Positions 8,324 to 19,655 of a stretch of DNA of 64,000 nucleotides are shown here, piece after piece (within the stretch, counting starts at the first letter, position 1; each line of letters starts with the position of its first letter). The notes under the pieces are model-generated. The model saw nothing but the letters and a program-made list of their open reading frames with translations. It was not told the origin of the DNA and made no database searches. This DNA is from Mycobacterium parmense (GTDB lineage: Bacteria; Actinomycetota; Actinomycetes; Mycobacteriales; Mycobacteriaceae): positions 682,001 to 746,000 of the forward strand of contig NZ_AP022614.1 in assembly GCF_010730575.1 (NCBI RefSeq). Direction: 5' to 3'. The position numbers and the translations under genes are program-made.

Positions 8324-11300
8324 CTAGTAGACGTCGCGGTGGTAGCGCTTGTCGGCGCTCAGCGACCGCACGTAGGCCTTGGCCTCGTCGGCGGAGAGGT
8401 TGCCGTGTTCGGCCGCGATGTCGCACAGCGCGCGGTCGACGTCCTTGGCCATGGGATCGGCGGTGCCGCACACGTAGAGTTGCGCGCCGTCCTGCAGCCA
8501 GCGCCACAGCTGGGCGCCGCGGGCGCGCATCAGGTGCTGGACGTAGACCTTCTCGCGCTGGTCCCGGGAGAACGCGAGGTCGAGTTCGGTGAGGAAGCCG
8601 TCGGTGCGCATCTGCTCGAGCTCGTCGCGGTAGTAGAAGTCGGTTTCGGCGTGCTGCTCGCCGAAGAACAGCCAGTTGGGGCCGGTGTGGCCGAGCGCAC
8701 GGCGTTCCTGCAGGAAGCCCCGGAACGGGGCGATCCCGGTGCCCGGGCCCACCATGATCATCGGCGTGTCCGGGTCGCCGGGCGGCCGGAAATTGCTCGA
8801 GGGCCGCAGGAAGACGGCGATCCGGTCACCGGGGGAGCGCTCCGCGAGGTAGGTCGAGCACACCCCGCGGCGCGGGACGCCCTGGAAGTTGTAGCGCACC
8901 GGCGAGACCGTCAGGTGAACCTCGCGCGGCGTCTCCTTTGGGCTCGAGGAGATCGAGTACAGGCGCGGCTGAAGCGGTTTGAGCACACCGAGCCATTCGT
9001 CGACGGAGGCGCTGACCGGCAGCTGCGCCAGCAGGTCGACCGACTGGCGGCCCCACGCCCAATCGTGCAGCGCCGCTTTGTTCTCGGGCTTGAGCAGCTC
9101 GGAAAGCTCGGCGTCGCGGGTGTGCTGCTGCACGAACCGCAGCAGGTCGGGGCTGATGTGCGCGATCTCGAACCGCTCGGTGAGCGCGGAGCGCAACGAC
9201 ATCAACCCGTGCTCGCCGACCTCGACGGGACTCTGGGCGTCCAGCCCGGTGACCGCCAGCCACTCGTCGACCAGCCGGTCGCTGTTGCGCGGCCACACCC
9301 CGAGCGCGTCGCCGGCCTCGTAGCTGAATGTGTCCTCGGGCAGGCTGAAGATCAACTGCCGCACGTCTTTCGACGACTCCGGCCGGCTCAGCGTGACATT
9401 GCCGACGATGTCGGTGATCAGCGGCCGCTTCTTGGTGTACCCCGGGGTCGGGCCGGTCGGGCGGAGGTCCGCGACAAGCGTGGACCCCGCGGACGGCGCG
9501 GCGCCGTCGCGGCTCACCGATGCGGGCATGCGGGACAGCGCCTCGACCACCTCGCCCAGCCAGCCGGCCGCGGCGTCCTCGTAATCGGGTTCGCAGTCGA
9601 CGCGGTCGACCATACGGGTCGCTCCCAGCTCGGCGAGCCGCTCGTCGAGCCTGCGCCCGTGACCGCAGAAGTCGTCATAGTTCGAATCGCCCAGCGCCAG
9701 CACCGCGTAGTGGGTGTCGGGCAATCGGGGCGCGTCCTTCGCGGTCAGCGCCTCCCAGAAGCCGGTGCCGTTGTCCGGCGGATCGCCGTCCCCGGTGGTG
9801 CTGCTGACCAGCAGCAGTTCGGCCGTCGCGGGCAGGGTCGCGGTCGAGAAGTCGTCCATGGCAGACAACACGACCGGTAGCCCGGCTTCACCGAGCCGCC
9901 GGGCCACGTCGGCGGCGAGTTCTTCGGCGTTGCCGGTCTGCGAAGCCCACAGCACCACGACGGGTGCCCGCTGCGGCGCCGACTCGGATCGGTGCGCTTC
10001 GGCCGCGGGTTGTCCGGTCGGCAGCGGCGCCCGCTCGGGTGCCAGGGTGCGCGAGAACACCCCGGCGAGTAGACCTTCCACCCACAGTCGGGTGCCGGGA
10101 TCGAAGGGGGCGCCGGGGGGCAGCGTCGGCACGCCGGCAGTCCGGCGCCCGGCCTCCGAACGCAAGCCGGCCACCAGCCCCGCCAGGTAGGAACGGCCGA
10201 GCGGATCGAATTGCGGCGCGGGCTCGTTCGCCACACCGAGCAGTTCGGAGAGAGCGTCGACGGCGGCGCCGCTGAGTTCCGCGGCCTCGCCGTGCCGGCT
10301 GGAATCCGTCGTCTCGGGCGCGGGCAACGCGGGAGCCGAATTCGGTTTGGTCGCCGAGACTTTGGTCAGGGTGACGGCGCACGCCTTGAATTCCGGCTGA
10401 TACGAGATGGGGTCGACGGCGTCGTTGGTGACCGCGTTGATCGACAGGTATTCGCCGAAGGCGTCGTTCCAGTGGAACGGCGCAAAGCAGTTGCCCGGCC
10501 GCACCCGGTCCGTGACCACGGCGGGCAGCACGGCGCGCCCTCGGCGGGAGGCGATTTCGATCGAGTCGCCGTCGGCGATACGCAGCCGGCCGGCGTCGTC
10601 GGGATGGATCTCGACGAACGGTCCGGGGTTCAGCTTGTTCAGCTTGCCGACCTTGCCGGTCTTGGTCATCGTGTGCCACTGGTGGGGCAGGCGCCCGGTG
10701 TTGAGCAGGAACGGGAAGTCGTCGTCGGGCATTTCCTGGGGCAACAGGTGGGGGCGCGCGAAGAACACCGCGCGGCCGTTGGGGGTGGGGAAGGCCAACC
10801 GGGGCGCGCTGCCGTCCTCGCGCACCAGGCGGGTCTGGCTGACGCCGTCGTTGCGGTAGCGGATCGGGTTGCGGTCGTCGGCGCGCTCGGGCGGGCACGG
10901 CCACTGCAGCGGCGTCCGGCGCAGCCGTTCGTAGCTCGCGCCGCGCAGGTCGTAGCCCGTGGCCGGGTTGGCGAACCGCTTGATCTCCTCGAACACCTCC
11001 TGTGCGCTGGCGTAGTCGAAGTGCTCCGAATAGCCCATCTCGCAAGCGATCCGGGCGATGATCTGCCAGTCCGGCAGGGCCTGACCCGGCGACTGCACGG
11101 CCGGCTGGAACAGCGTCATGTTGCGCTCGGAGTTGACCATCACGCCTTCGAACTCCGTCCACAGGGCGGCCGGCAACAGCACGTCGGCGTATTCGTTGGT
11201 CTCGGTCTCCAGGAAGGCGTCCTGGCTGATCACCAGGTCGGCGTTTTCCAGGCCGGCGAGCACGGTCTTTCGGTTCGCCACGGAGGCAATGGGATTTGTG

Positions 11301-12544
11301 CAGATGATCCAGCAGGCTTTGATCTCGCCGTCGGCCATGCGGGAGAACATGTCGACGGTGCCGGTGCTCACTTCGGTGCGCAGCGACCCGTGGGGGATGC
11401 CCCACTGGTCCTCGACGAATCGGCGGTCGTCCGCGGAGGTCACCGAGCGTTGGCCCGGCAGGCCCGGTCCCATGTAGCCCATCTCGCGACCGCCCATCGC
11501 GTTGGGCTGCCCGGTGAGAGAGAACGGCCCGCTGCCGGTTTTGCAGATCGCGCCGGTGGCCAGGTGCAGGTTGCAGATGGCGTTGGTGTTCCAGGTCCCG
11601 TGTGTGCTCTGGTTGAGTCCCATTGTCCAGCAACTCATCCAGTTCGCGGCGTCGCCGATCCAGCGGGCAGCGGTGCGGATGTCGTCGGCGGCCAGGCCCG
11701 TCATCTCACTGACCGCTTCGGGGGTGTACTGCTCGAGGAAAGTGGGCATCACCTCCCAGCCGTCGGTGAACTCGGCGATGAATTCGTCATCGGTGCAGCC
11801 GTTTTCGACGATCAGGTGCAGCAGGCCGTTGAGCAGCGCCAGGTCGGAGCCCGGAGCGATCTGCAGGAAGAGGTCCGCCTTGTCGGCGGTGGCGGTGCGG
11901 CGCGGATCGACGACGATGAGTTTGGCGCCGGCCTTGACGCGATCCATCATGCGCAGGAACAGGATCGGGTGGCAATCGGCCATGTTGGCGCCGATGACGA
12001 AGAACACGTCGGCGTGGTCGAAGTCCTCATACGAGCCGGGCGGCCCGTCGGCGCCCAGGGACAGCTTGAGGCCGGAACCGGCGCTGGCCATGCACAACCG
12101 CGAGTTGGACTCGATCTGGTTGGTGCCGATGAAACCCTTGGTCAGCTTGTTCGCCAGATACTGGGCCTCCAGCGACATCTGCCCCGACACGTACATGGCG
12201 AAGGAGTCCGGGCCGTGTTGGTCGATGATGGCGCGCAACTGCCTGGCGGTGGTGGCGATGGCGTCGTCCACGTCCACCGGCGCTACGGGTTCGCCGCGGT
12301 CGGGGCGCAGGTATGCCGTCTCCATCCGGCCCGGCGCGGCCAGCATGTCCGCGGTGGTCGCACCCTTGGTGCACAGGCGACCGAAATTGGCCGGATGCTC
12401 TTTACTGCCAACCGACTTGGCAATGTGACGACGGTCGCTTTGTGGTTCGGTTGTGACCTGCAACACCATCCCGCAGCCCACGCCGCAGTAAGCGCACATG
12501 GTGTTCACGGCGTCCTTGCCGGACCCCATGGACTCCCTGACCAC
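8324..12544 (-). CDS. nasN: Single-chain assimilatory nitrate reductase (molybdopterin plus diflavin reductase)
   Basis: The protein reduces nitrate to nitrite for assimilation, with electrons passing from NAD(P)H through FAD, FMN and an Fe-S cluster to the Mo-bisMGD centre. The N-terminus has a 4Fe-4S motif (CAYCGVGC, then RLCTKG). The molybdopterin oxidoreductase and MGD-binding domains span about residues 15-700, and a flavodoxin domain begins near 870 ([14 protein letters not shown]). A CysJ-like FAD/NADPH module ([28 protein letters not shown]) ends at the C-terminus. The GTG at 12544 follows GAGGGAGGG; the frame is open to 12595. The layout fits the diflavin monomeric nitrate reductase described from mycobacteria as NasN. 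No separate nitrite reductase is in the window. Confidence 0.9.
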   Translation of the reverse strand: MVRESMGSGKDAVNTMCAYCGVGCGMVLQVTTEPQSDRRHIAKSVGSKEHPANFGRLCTKGATTADMLAAPGRMETAYLRPDRGEPVAPVDVDDAIATTARQLRAIIDQHGPDSFAMYVSGQMSLEAQYLANKLTKGFIGTNQIESNSRLCMASAGSGLKLSLGADGPPGSYEDFDHADVFFVIGANMADCHPILFLRMMDRVKAGAKLIVVDPRRTATADKADLFLQIAPGSDLALLNGLLHLIVENGCTDDEFIAEFTDGWEVMPTFLEQYTPEAVSEMTGLAADDIRTAARWIGDAANWMSCWTMGLNQSTHGTWNTNAICNLHLATGAICKTGSGPFSLTGQPNAMGGREMGYMGPGLPGQRSVTSADDRRFVEDQWGIPHGSLRTEVSTGTVDMFSRMADGEIKACWIICTNPIASVANRKTVLAGLENADLVISQDAFLETETNEYADVLLPAALWTEFEGVMVNSERNMTLFQPAVQSPGQALPDWQIIARIACEMGYSEHFDYASAQEVFEEIKRFANPATGYDLRGASYERLRRTPLQWPCPPERADDRNPIRYRNDGVSQTRLVREDGSAPRLAFPTPNGRAVFFARPHLLPQEMPDDDFPFLLNTGRLPHQWHTMTKTGKVGKLNKLNPGPFVEIHPDDAGRLRIADGDSIEIASRRGRAVLPAVVTDRVRPGNCFAPFHWNDAFGEYLSINAVTNDAVDPISYQPEFKACAVTLTKVSATKPNSAPALPAPETTDSSRHGEAAELSGAAVDALSELLGVANEPAPQFDPLGRSYLAGLVAGLRSEAGRRTAGVPTLPPGAPFDPGTRLWVEGLLAGVFSRTLAPERAPLPTGQPAAEAHRSESAPQRAPVVVLWASQTGNAEELAADVARRLGEAGLPVVLSAMDDFSTATLPATAELLLVSSTTGDGDPPDNGTGFWEALTAKDAPRLPDTHYAVLALGDSNYDDFCGHGRRLDERLAELGATRMVDRVDCEPDYEDAAAGWLGEVVEALSRMPASVSRDGAAPSAGSTLVADLRPTGPTPGYTKKRPLITDIVGNVTLSRPESSKDVRQLIFSLPEDTFSYEAGDALGVWPRNSDRLVDEWLAVTGLDAQSPVEVGEHGLMSLRSALTERFEIAHISPDLLRFVQQHTRDAELSELLKPENKAALHDWAWGRQSVDLLAQLPVSASVDEWLGVLKPLQPRLYSISSSPKETPREVHLTVSPVRYNFQGVPRRGVCSTYLAERSPGDRIAVFLRPSSNFRPPGDPDTPMIMVGPGTGIAPFRGFLQERRALGHTGPNWLFFGEQHAETDFYYRDELEQMRTDGFLTELDLAFSRDQREKVYVQHLMRARGAQLWRWLQDGAQLYVCGTADPMAKDVDRALCDIAAEHGNLSADEAKAYVRSLSADKRYHRDVY

Positions 12545-12825
12545 GCTTACGTCCCTCCCTCGAGTGCGCAAGGCGCAAAAGCCACTGTGCGGCAAGCACG
12601 TTTCAATCGCGGGTGGTCGGCATTGCGGTCGGTTTACGCCTTCCTCTCAACGGGCGCTGGGCGCCTGTGAGGTTCCGAAAACCCAACTGCCAACCGGGTT
12701 ATCGCAGGTCATCGTCGACCGGCAAACTCCATCGAGCCTACCCACATCGAGGGGTGAACCCTCAGGCCGAGCTGCCTTTTTGACCAAACAGGGGGGACAT
12801 TCACAGTGTTCGCTAAGCTCCCCCG

Positions 12826-13308
12826 GTGCGCCGCATGACCGTGATCGTGTTGATTTTGCTGGCCGCCGGGTGCGGGTCCAAGCCGTCGCCGCCCCCCTCG
12901 GCGCACCCGGACACCTGCAAGCAGTCCGACGGCCCGACGCCGCAGGTGGTGCGGCAGGCCATCGCGGCGGTCCCCATCGACGTCGCCGGCACCAACTGGG
13001 TCGAGATCGGCCGGGGGCACACCACCAACTGCCGGATGTGGTGGGTGCAGATCATTCCGACCATCGCCGGCGAGTCGACTCCTCAGCAGGTGGTCTTCTT
13101 CGACCACAACGTGTCGTTGGGCACGCCGACCGTGAACCCCAAGCCGTATATCACCGTCCTGCCTCCTTCGAGTGACACGGTCACGGTTGAGTACCGATGG
13201 CAGAAAGGCAACGACCAACCGTGCTGCCCCAGCGGCAGCGGCACGGTGAAATTCCAGATCGGGGCGGACGGCAGGCTGAAAACCCTGGGAAAGATTCCGA
13301 ATCAGTAA
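12826..13308 (+). CDS. lppP: LppP/LprE family lipoprotein
   Basis: This 160-residue lipoprotein has a short signal peptide and lipobox LAAGC (Cys16 from the GTG at 12826). The mature part carries a conserved TNWVEIGRGHTTNCRMWWVQ region and the VVFFDHN and VEYRWQKGNDQPCCPSGSGTVKF segments of the LppP/LprE family. An ATG at 12835 is an equally plausible start; no clear ribosome-binding site distinguishes them. It lies next to narK, as lppP does in M. tuberculosis as I recall. Function unknown. Confidence 0.8.
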   Translation: MRRMTVIVLILLAAGCGSKPSPPPSAHPDTCKQSDGPTPQVVRQAIAAVPIDVAGTNWVEIGRGHTTNCRMWWVQIIPTIAGESTPQQVVFFDHNVSLGTPTVNPKPYITVLPPSSDTVTVEYRWQKGNDQPCCPSGSGTVKFQIGADGRLKTLGKIPNQ

Positions 13309-13752
13309 CGGCCGGATCAATACGGTTGTGTTACACAAAGTTCACGCCATTCCCGGGCCCGGCCGGGCGCCGCGGAGAACCGCTGCACCAGGACGCGACC
13401 GACCTCACGGCGCACTGCCTCACATTTAATTATCCTGCGCCCATTGTAAATATCGCTCGAGCCGTCGATTCGAGAACGGGAATGGTGATCATTCCTTAAC
13501 GAATATCGACGCGAATTCTGAGAGACCGGCGCCGCATTACACAGCTTTTGTTCAGCAGACTCCAACCGGAAGATCCACGTTTACCAGGATTGGCCTGCCA
13601 TCCTTGGGAACCGGCGGCGACGAAGCACGCGACGAGCAGTCCCGTCGGTCTTGATCGTGTTTCAGGACGACCCGCCCATGACCGAGCACCGGAAGCACTG
13701 TCGCTGAAGGTGATTCGAAAACTCCTACCGATCGGCGTGAAAGGCAGGTTTC
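13309..13752 (+). other. Intergenic region upstream of narK
   Basis: These 444 bases carry no convincing gene; short open frames lack coding character and homology. The stretch around 13420-13560 is visibly AT-richer than its surroundings and is the likely promoter and control region of narK. I looked for GlnR-type sites (GTnAC-n6-GTnAC) and found no good match by eye. Confidence 0.5.
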
Positions 13753-15165
13753 ATGCGGCAGTCACGGCGCATCTCGCACTGGGACCCGGAAGACCACGAG
13801 GCATGGGAGGCGGGCAACAAGGCGATCGCCCGTCGCAACCTGATCTGGTCGATAGCGACGATGCATGTCGCGTTCTCGATCTGGTACCTCTGGTCGGTGA
13901 TGGTGCTGTTCATGCCGCAGTCCGTCTACGGCTTCTCGACCGGTGACAAGCTGCTGGTGGGAGCCACCGCGGCACTGGTCGGGGCGCTCGTGCGCATCCC
14001 CTACGCGATGGCCACCGTCAAGTTCGGCGGCCGCAACTGGGCTGTCGTCTCGTCGTTGGTGCTGCTGGTTCCCACCGTGGGGGCCATCGTGCTGCTGGCC
14101 AATCCCGGCCTGCCCCTGTGGCCGTACCTGGTGTGCGCGGCGCTGTCCGGGCTGGGCGGTGGCAACTACTCGGCGTCGCTCGCCAACGTCGAATCCTTCT
14201 TCCCGCAGCGCCGCAAGGGCTTCGCCCTGGGCCTCACCGGTGGGATCGGCAACCTCGGCGCGGCGGCGATCCAGGCGGTCGGCTTGATCGTGCTGGCCAC
14301 CGCCGGCCACCAGGCCCCGTACTGGGTGTGCGCGGTCTACCTGGTGTTGCTGGCGGTGGTGGGTGTCGGCGCCGCGCTGTGCATGGACAACCTCGACCAC
14401 TTCATCGAGGTGGCGCACGTGCGGTCGATCCTCTCGGTGCCTGACACGTGGACCATCTCGTTTCTCTACATGTGCGCGTCCGGGTCCTTCATCGGGTTCG
14501 CGTTCGCCTTCGGCCAGGTGATCCAGCACAACCTGGTCGCCGGCGGGCAGAGCCACGCGCAGGCGTCGCTGCACGCCGCGGAGATCGCCTTCGCCGGACC
14601 GCTGCTGGGTTCGGTGGCGCGGGTGATCGGCGGCAGGCTCGGGGACCGCTTCGACGGCGGCCGCGTCACCCTGGCGATCCTAGGCGCCATGATCGTCTCC
14701 GGCGGGTTCCTGGTCGCCGTCAGCACGCACGACGACCTCACCCGCGGCCCCGGCGATCCGGTGAGCCTGTACACGACGATCGGCTACATCGTCGGGTTCA
14801 TCGCGCTGTTCATCTTCTGCGGTGTCGGAAAGGGGTCGGTGTTCAAGCTGATCCCGTCGGTCTTCGCCGAGCGCAGCCGCGACCTGGACCTCAGCCCCGC
14901 CGAACGGCGCCACTGGGAGCGCGTCAGGTCGGGGGCGCTGATCGGCTTCGCCGGCTCGTTCGGTGCGCTCGGGGGCGTGGCGATCAACCTGGCGTTGCGG
15001 CAGTCCTATGCCAGCGCCGGCACCGAGACGCCCGCGTTCTGGATCTTCATGCTCTGCTACGTCGTGGCCGCGCTGCTGACGTGGAACCGCTACGTGCGGC
15101 CTCGGCACCCCGCGCCCCGGCTTCCCGGCCAGGAGGTGGTTGCCGAGGAACCGGTCATGACGTGA
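13753..15165 (+). CDS. narK: NarK-type nitrate/nitrite transporter (MFS)
   Basis: This 470-residue integral membrane protein has about 12 transmembrane helices. The glycine-rich nitrate-signature stretches of the NarK family are present: GLGGGNYSASLANVESFFP followed by GLTGGIGNLG, and FCGVGKGSVFKLIPSVF in the second half. It should move nitrate in, or exchange nitrite, across the inner membrane. That fits the neighbouring nitrate reductase. The C-terminus converges on fadE and overlaps its end by 11 bases. Confidence 0.9.
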   Translation: MRQSRRISHWDPEDHEAWEAGNKAIARRNLIWSIATMHVAFSIWYLWSVMVLFMPQSVYGFSTGDKLLVGATAALVGALVRIPYAMATVKFGGRNWAVVSSLVLLVPTVGAIVLLANPGLPLWPYLVCAALSGLGGGNYSASLANVESFFPQRRKGFALGLTGGIGNLGAAAIQAVGLIVLATAGHQAPYWVCAVYLVLLAVVGVGAALCMDNLDHFIEVAHVRSILSVPDTWTISFLYMCASGSFIGFAFAFGQVIQHNLVAGGQSHAQASLHAAEIAFAGPLLGSVARVIGGRLGDRFDGGRVTLAILGAMIVSGGFLVAVSTHDDLTRGPGDPVSLYTTIGYIVGFIALFIFCGVGKGSVFKLIPSVFAERSRDLDLSPAERRHWERVRSGALIGFAGSFGALGGVAINLALRQSYASAGTETPAFWIFMLCYVVAALLTWNRYVRPRHPAPRLPGQEVVAEEPVMT

Positions 15166-17095
15166 CCGGCTCCGACAGGTTCTCGGGGTGCAGCATCTCG
15201 GCGTAGCGCAGCTCGCTGGGGACGCCGAAGCCCTCGACCAGGGTGAGCGCGTGCGGGCGCAGCGCGCGGCACCGGTCGTTGATGCCACGGGTGACGGCCT
15301 TCGCGCGTTCGGTGGACAGGTACCGGTGTTCGATGTACCAGGCCTTGTCGTCCTCGATCACCGAAAGCGCGTACAGGTCGCACACGATGCCCAGGAGTTC
15401 TTTGGCCTGCTCGTCGGGACACGCGTCGATGCCCGCGACGAACGCTTCGAGCACCACCCGGTCGATGTGCGCCGTCGCGGCGTGCAGCACGTGGTCTTGC
15501 ACCGAGTTGAACGCGTCGAACTCCGACATCTCTTTGGACTTGGCCTGCAGCCGGCGCGCGACCGAGGCTAGCAGGTAATCCTCGCGGTCCTCGAACATCT
15601 TGATCTGCGTGCCGCGGTTGAAGAGGCTGCCCTCCTCCTCGCTGTCCTGCCGGGCGTCCACGATCGTCTGGATGATCGCTTCGGCCGCAGTGCGTTTCAC
15701 GACCCGATCACTGACCGTGCCGGCCGCGAACCGCACCCATTCGACCGGGCTCATGCTGCGGACGTCGTCGGCGTAGGCCGTCAGGAGTTCCTTGGCGACC
15801 AGTTGGGTCAGCACGTGGTTGTCGCCTTCGAAGGTGGTGAACACGTCGGTGTCCCCGCGCAGCCCGATCAGCCGGTTCTCGGCCATGTAGCCGGCGCCGC
15901 CGCAGGCCTCGCGGGCCTCCTGGATCGCGCGGGTGGCGTGCCAGGTGTTGGCCGCCTTGAGCCCCGCGGCGCGGGACTCGAGTTCACGTTGCTCCTCGGC
16001 GTCGGGGGCGTCCGCGGTCTGGATGTCGTGGCATTTGCTCACCAGCTCGTTCTGGGCGAACTGCAGCGCATACGACCGGGCGATCAGCGGGAACAGCCGG
16101 CGCTGATGCACGAGGTAGTCCATGATCAGCACCTCGCTGTCGTCGCCGGGGGCCTTGAACTGCCTGCGCTGCAAGGCATACCGCGTCGCGATGTCCAGCG
16201 CGACGCGGGCGGCCGCGGCCGCGCTGCCGCCCACGGTGATGCGCCCGCGCACCAGGGTGCCCAGCATGGTGAAGAACCGGCGGTTGGGGTTCTCGATCGG
16301 CGAGCTATAGGTGCCGTCCGGCGCCACGTCGCCGTACTTGTTCAGCAGGTTCTCGCGCGGCACCCGCACGTGGTCGAACATGATGCGGCCGTTGTCGACT
16401 CCGGGCAGACCGCCCTTGTAGTCGCAGTCCGACGTCGTCACGCCGGGCAGGTCGTTGCCGTCGGCGTCGCGGAGCGGCACCAGCACGCAGTGCACGCCGT
16501 GCTGCACCGGCTCGCCGTTTTCGGTGGTGATCAGCTGCGCGAAAACCGCTGCCATGGTTGCGGTCTCGGCTGCGCCGCCGATGTAGTCCTTGCGGGACGT
16601 CGGGGTGGGGGAGTTGATCACGAACTCTTGGGTGTCGGGGTCGTAGGTCGCCGTGGTCTCCAGCGACTGGACGTCGCTGCCGTGGCCCGTCTCGGTCATG
16701 GCGAAGCAGCCGCGCAATTCGAGGCTGATGATCTTGGGCACGTAGGCCTCGTGGTGGCGCTCGGTGCCCAGGTTTTCGACGGCGCCGCCGAACAGCCCCC
16801 ACTGCACGCCGGCCTTCACCATCAGCGACAGGTCCGACATCGCCAGCATCTCGATCATCGTGATGGCCGCACCGATGTCGCCGGTGCCGCCGTGTTCCTT
16901 GCGGAAGTTGTCACCGGCGGCGCCGAACGCGGCCATGATCCTCATCTGCTCGGCCACCTTGGTCCGGGCGATCACGGTGTTCGGGGTGTAATGCGGCCGG
17001 AACAGATCCTCGCTCAGGGTGGCCCGCAACTGGTTCCTGGTGTCGCGCCAACGCCCGTCCAACGCGTTGCGCAGCTGCTCGGCAGTACTCGTCAT
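15155..17095 (-). CDS. Acyl-CoA dehydrogenase/oxidase-like FadE
   Basis: The 646 residues are much longer than a normal acyl-CoA dehydrogenase (about 380) and match acyl-CoA oxidase architecture. The N-terminal and middle domains carry CFAMTETGHGSDVQSLETTATYD. The central helical domain holds RYALQRRQF and REACGGAGYMAENRL, and a C-terminal ACOX-like helical domain follows. It should catalyse FAD-dependent alpha-beta desaturation of acyl-CoA. It starts 42 bases after the end of the upstream FHA/ABC gene on the same strand, so the two may be co-transcribed. Confidence 0.85.
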   Translation of the reverse strand: MTSTAEQLRNALDGRWRDTRNQLRATLSEDLFRPHYTPNTVIARTKVAEQMRIMAAFGAAGDNFRKEHGGTGDIGAAITMIEMLAMSDLSLMVKAGVQWGLFGGAVENLGTERHHEAYVPKIISLELRGCFAMTETGHGSDVQSLETTATYDPDTQEFVINSPTPTSRKDYIGGAAETATMAAVFAQLITTENGEPVQHGVHCVLVPLRDADGNDLPGVTTSDCDYKGGLPGVDNGRIMFDHVRVPRENLLNKYGDVAPDGTYSSPIENPNRRFFTMLGTLVRGRITVGGSAAAAARVALDIATRYALQRRQFKAPGDDSEVLIMDYLVHQRRLFPLIARSYALQFAQNELVSKCHDIQTADAPDAEEQRELESRAAGLKAANTWHATRAIQEAREACGGAGYMAENRLIGLRGDTDVFTTFEGDNHVLTQLVAKELLTAYADDVRSMSPVEWVRFAAGTVSDRVVKRTAAEAIIQTIVDARQDSEEEGSLFNRGTQIKMFEDREDYLLASVARRLQAKSKEMSEFDAFNSVQDHVLHAATAHIDRVVLEAFVAGIDACPDEQAKELLGIVCDLYALSVIEDDKAWYIEHRYLSTERAKAVTRGINDRCRALRPHALTLVEGFGVPSELRYAEMLHPENLSEPVTS

Positions 17096-17137
17096 GGACT
17101 GACGGTAACCCGCACGTCGCGCTCCGGAAACAACGAG

Positions 17138-19522
17138 TCAGCTCACACTTGGATCACGCTGTGACGAGTGCTCTTTGGCGGCTCGCCCCGGGCGCCGCAG
17201 GCGGTACCGTGTCAGCCCGGCCAGGACAGCACCGAAGAACACCAGCATCGTGATGTCGAAGACCCACCAGCCGCTGTAGTGGGTCCACATCTCGACGTCG
17301 GCGGCCAGCGTGTCCACCCTGCGGAGGTCGACCACCGACGCCGAGGCCGCGAAGCCCCACTGCGCGGGAACCAGCCACGAGATCTGGTCGTAACCCCAGG
17401 TGCCCACCAGCGAGATCAATCCGCCGGCGAACAACGCCGACGCCAGGACCACCGGCACGACCAACGGCAGCACCTCGCGCAGCGACTTGCCCAGGGTCGA
17501 GAGCAGCAACCCACCCACCGCGGACACCACGGCCGTGAGGGCGACGCTGAGATAGAGCTCGACGGTCGCATTGTGGAGGAGCACGGCGCCGTGGGTGGGG
17601 CCGCCTCGGGCGGCGATCACGACGGCGAACGTCGCGGCCGTCAGGATGGCTGCCGCCGCCCCGAACACGAGGAGCTTGGCCGTCAGGTAGGCCGTGGCCG
17701 ACAGCCCGACGGCTTGCTCACGCCGGAACGCGCGGCGTTCGCCGACCAGGGTGCCAATGGTCAGTGCGGTGCCGATCAACACGGCGGCGACGTTGAGGGC
17801 GGCGAGGATCTCGACGGCCTCATGCATGTTCGGGCTGCCGGGACGCGGCCGTTCCAGGCCCGACCCGCCGGGGATCAGCAGGGTCAGCGACGCCAGCAGG
17901 AACGGCAGCGCCACGAGAAACGCCAAGCGGACACGGTCGGCGAGGAGCAGGCGCAGGTCCCGGCGGGCCACCAACCGGACCTGTCGCGCCCTGGTGAGCT
18001 CAGTGGGCGGCGGCCACGGCGGCGCCACCTGCGGCGGCGCGGTGAGCGCCTGCTGCCGAGCGCGGTAGGCGCGGTGGGTTTCCTCGGGCTCCGCGCCAGC
18101 CCGGGCGGCGAGCGTCGACCAGTCGGCCGTGCCCATCGACGCCTCCACCTGAAGGGGCGTCCCGAGGTAGGCCGGGCGGCCGGCGGAGGTCAGCAGCAGG
18201 ACCTGGTCGCACAGGTTGAGGTTGGGCAGCGGTGCCCGCGGCGACACCGCCGCCACGACGGCGCAACCGATGTCGGCCTGGCGCCGCAGCGCGGCCATCA
18301 CGTGATCCTGCTGCGCCGCGTCGAGCCCGGCGCCCGGGTCGTCGACCACGAGCAGCGTGGGCCGGGTGACGAGTTCGACCGCCAGCGCCGCGCACCGGCG
18401 CACTTCGGGCGCGAGCGCGCGGATCTGAGTCGCGCGGTGCGGCGCCAGGTCGAGCTCTTCGAGGACCTGGTTCACCACCCGGCCCCGGTGTTCGGGCGGG
18501 GTGTCCGGCGGCAGCCGCAGCTCGGCTGCGTACTCGAGGGCCCGTCCGACGGTGAGGCGGGGATGAAGGGCCTCGTTGCGCCCCACGATGCCGATGCGGC
18601 TGCGCATCGACGCGGGCTCGGCATGCACGTCGTGGCCGTCCACGGTGACCGCCCCGAAGCTCGGCTTCCTTGCGCCCGAGATCAAGTTGAGCAGGGCGGA
18701 GTTGCGGGCGGCTGACGGCCCGGTGATCGCGGTCAGGGTGCCGGTGCGAGCGGTGAACGAGATGCTCGCCAGCACCTCCCGCCCGTCGACCACGAGTCCG
18801 AGCTGGTAAGCGGCCACGCCGACGGTGCGGGCGCCGGGGCGCAGGGGCAAGCGGTAGGTGGTGTCCGGTTCCCCCGCGCGGAAGGAGGGCCGCTGGGCCC
18901 GCAGCTTTCGCGTCGTCAGGCTCTTGATCAGTCCCGACTCTTCGTCCGCGGCGCCGGACTGCGGGGGCGGCACAGGCACGGGCGGCACGGGCGGCGCCGG
19001 TGCGGGCGGCCTGGGAGCGGGTGGGCCCGGCGGCCCGGCGGTCGGCCTGCCCGGTGCGACGGGCATCTGCTGGGTTTCCCGCTGCGTCGGGCGCTGCACG
19101 CGGGGGTCGCGGGGCCGGCCCGGGCCGGCCGGCGGCGTCGACTGCGCGGTCGGGGGCCCGGTGCGCTGCGGAGCGGAGGCCGGACCGGGCCTGGGTGGAA
19201 GCGCGAAGACCAGCCGCGGGCCGCGCTGCGGATCGCCGATCGTGATCGCCTGGCCGTCGCGGATCTCGACCGTCGACGCCGGTGCACCGTTGACGAAGAT
19301 TCCGCTCGGGCTTCGGTTGAGCGCGACCCACCCGGTGCCGGTGAACCGCAGCACCATCTCCTGATGGTGCGCCCGCGGCGGTGCCCCCGCGCCGACGAGG
19401 TGATCCAGGGGAACGTCGCACCCCGGGCCGTAGCCGACGACCACGTCGCGGCCCGGAGCGAACACATACCTCGACGGGCCGGCCCACACGGTCAGAGGCG
19501 GGGCGAAGCCGCTGGTCTGCAC
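17138..19522 (-). CDS. FHA-domain ABC protein with degenerate ATPase (Rv1747-like)
   Basis: Order of domains: FHA-like domain (about 17-110, with [11 protein letters not shown]), a proline-rich linker (110-190), an ABC nucleotide-binding domain (about 240-440) and a six-helix ABC2 membrane domain (about 500-780). This is the Rv1747 layout with a single visible FHA domain. The ATPase motifs are eroded: Walker A is [12 protein letters not shown] (268-279) with no GK, the signature is LAPEVRR instead of LSGGQ, Walker B ends in DD rather than DE, and the H-loop histidine is absent. The GTG at 19522 follows GGGAGG. It probably cannot hydrolyse ATP alone. Confidence 0.8.
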   Translation of the reverse strand: MQTSGFAPPLTVWAGPSRYVFAPGRDVVVGYGPGCDVPLDHLVGAGAPPRAHHQEMVLRFTGTGWVALNRSPSGIFVNGAPASTVEIRDGQAITIGDPQRGPRLVFALPPRPGPASAPQRTGPPTAQSTPPAGPGRPRDPRVQRPTQRETQQMPVAPGRPTAGPPGPPAPRPPAPAPPVPPVPVPPPQSGAADEESGLIKSLTTRKLRAQRPSFRAGEPDTTYRLPLRPGARTVGVAAYQLGLVVDGREVLASISFTARTGTLTAITGPSAARNSALLNLISGARKPSFGAVTVDGHDVHAEPASMRSRIGIVGRNEALHPRLTVGRALEYAAELRLPPDTPPEHRGRVVNQVLEELDLAPHRATQIRALAPEVRRCAALAVELVTRPTLLVVDDPGAGLDAAQQDHVMAALRRQADIGCAVVAAVSPRAPLPNLNLCDQVLLLTSAGRPAYLGTPLQVEASMGTADWSTLAARAGAEPEETHRAYRARQQALTAPPQVAPPWPPPTELTRARQVRLVARRDLRLLLADRVRLAFLVALPFLLASLTLLIPGGSGLERPRPGSPNMHEAVEILAALNVAAVLIGTALTIGTLVGERRAFRREQAVGLSATAYLTAKLLVFGAAAAILTAATFAVVIAARGGPTHGAVLLHNATVELYLSVALTAVVSAVGGLLLSTLGKSLREVLPLVVPVVLASALFAGGLISLVGTWGYDQISWLVPAQWGFAASASVVDLRRVDTLAADVEMWTHYSGWWVFDITMLVFFGAVLAGLTRYRLRRPGRAAKEHSSQRDPSVS

Positions 19523-19655
19523 CGGTGCTACCTCCCGTCACCTGCCGTCACCGTCGAAAACTCCGACCCGCCCCGTCGTGCCCCCGGGCGCCGGTCGCCG
19601 CCGTCAGCGCTGGTTCAAGTGTCCACCAGCGCGCGACGGCTCATCCGCCGATCGA

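Noticed and set aside
8240-9880. Long plus-strand frame (546 codons) and the 10211-12670 plus-strand frame (819 codons)
   Set aside because: Both are antisense to the nitrate reductase, which has clear motifs along its whole length. High-GC codon bias produces such shadow frames.
13309-13752. GlnR box upstream of narK
   Set aside because: A GTGAAC/GTAAC pair near 13329-13345 has the wrong spacing (8 instead of 9 bases between AC steps), so I do not claim a site.
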